From Sandaracinus sp. (lineage in GTDB: Bacteria > Myxococcota_A > Polyangia > Polyangiales > Houyiibacteriaceae): a stretch of 5,740 nt of DNA. The stretch is from NCBI GenBank assembly GCA_020633125.1, contig JACKEH010000089.1, positions 1 to 5,740 of the forward strand, given 5' to 3'. Positions 5,332-5,740 of this stretch are shown here, in pieces (position 1 is the stretch's first letter; every line of letters begins with the position of its first letter). The notes beneath the pieces were generated by a model that saw only the letters and a program-made list of their open reading frames with translations, did not search any database and was not told the DNA's origin. The position numbers and the translations under genes are program-made.

Positions 5332-5740
5332 TCAGTGCGTTTTCTGGATCGCGACGTCCACGAGCGTCGGGTTCAACACCCGCACGAGGTCGGCGACGGA
5401 GAGGCGGACGAGGAAGCCGCGCTTGCCGCCGTTCAAATGCACCTGGTCGAGCTCGGTGATGCTTCGCTCGAGGTAGACCGGCATCGCGCGTTTGGTTCCG
5501 AAGGGCGACGTGCCGCCGACCTGGTAGCCGGAGTGTTTGTCCGCCACCGCGGGCACGCACGGCTTGACCGTCTTCACCCCGAGCAGCCGCGCGAGGTTCT
5601 TGGTCGAGACTTCCCGATCGCCGTGCATGAGCACCACGAAGGGCTTCTTGGCGTCGTCCTCGAAGATCAGCGTCTTGAGCACCGCGTGCTCGTCGACCCC
5701 GAGGCAGGCCGCGCTGTGCCGCGTGCCCCCACGTTCCTCG
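5332..5740 (-). CDS. YbaK/EbsC (ProX-type) aminoacyl-tRNA deacylase, 5' end outside window
   Basis: This family hydrolyses mischarged tRNA (for example Cys-tRNA(Pro) in E. coli YbaK) in trans, acting as a cytoplasmic translation-quality editor. The reading frame stays open to the right edge, and 135 residues are visible. They begin EERGGTRHSAACLGVDEHAVLKTLIF, which matches the family and shows that the GTG at 5682 is not the start; roughly 20-30 N-terminal residues are missing. Lys22 of the visible part (codon 5676-5674) sits at the place of the essential lysine of YbaK (VFKTL-like context). GGTSPFG (visible residues 75-81) is the conserved glycine/serine-proline loop of the substrate pocket. 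LNGGKRGFLVRLSVADLVRVL closes the fold. The C-terminus is complete. YbaK, EbsC and ProX-like specificities cannot be separated from this fragment. The gene converges on the BpsA-like gene and has no visible functional link to it. Confidence 0.92.
   Translation of the reverse strand, partial: EERGGTRHSAACLGVDEHAVLKTLIFEDDAKKPFVVLMHGDREVSTKNLARLLGVKTVKPCVPAVADKHSGYQVGGTSPFGTKRAMPVYLERSITELDQVHLNGGKRGFLVRLSVADLVRVLNPTLVDVAIQKTH

Noticed and set aside
5332..5682. Complete 116-residue YbaK gene starting at GTG 5682
   Set aside because: The frame continues upstream with family-typical GTRHSAACLGVDEHAV to the window edge, so the gene is cut rather than short.

Overview
This is a chromosomal-looking, very GC-rich window. 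Nearly every third codon position is G or C, so long spurious open frames appear on both strands. It holds six protein genes: two are cut by the window edges and four are complete. There are no RNA genes, insertion sequences, CRISPR arrays or phage genes. The base composition suggests a Myxococcota-type bacterium (Polyangiales/Sandaracinaceae-like), as do the small lipoproteins, the epimerase-like protein with a long basic tail, and argJ followed by a branched-polyamine-synthase-like gene. That placement is inference from style, not a measured match.

Layout. At the left edge, the first 37 codons of a lipoprotein gene run leftwards (113 to 1). A 188-bp divergent spacer separates it from a rightward lipoprotein gene (302-1336). 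That protein has a cysteine-containing N-terminal domain, an NTF2/SnoaL-like domain and an Ala/Glu tail. A hairpin follows, then an extended-SDR (NAD-dependent epimerase/dehydratase-like) gene (1398-2804). Its first ~160 residues are a basic, low-complexity tail, and its usual catalytic Tyr/Lys pair reads Phe/Arg. The 254-bp spacer 2805-3058 is dense in short perfect hairpins, including two near-identical 15-bp ones near its two ends. Next comes argJ (3059-4270), the ornithine acetyltransferase of arginine biosynthesis. After a 7-bp gap follows a SAM-fold gene (4278-5189) that resembles the C-terminal domain of N4-bis(aminopropyl)spermidine synthase (BpsA/DUF43). A 142-bp convergent spacer with a hexanucleotide repeat separates it from a leftward YbaK/ProX-type aminoacyl-tRNA deacylase gene (5740 to 5332), whose 5' end lies outside the window.

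How the genes may work together. The only strong operon signal is argJ with the BpsA-like gene. ArgJ releases ornithine, a precursor of putrescine and hence of polyamines, so an aminopropyltransferase-like partner is a plausible but unproven link. The two left genes are both exported lipoproteins transcribed apart from one spacer. The SDR and YbaK genes look independent. Most of the window is ordinary housekeeping and hypothetical genes. The points most worth a second look are the altered SDR catalytic motif and its tail, the argJ/BpsA-like pair, and the hairpin-rich spacer.
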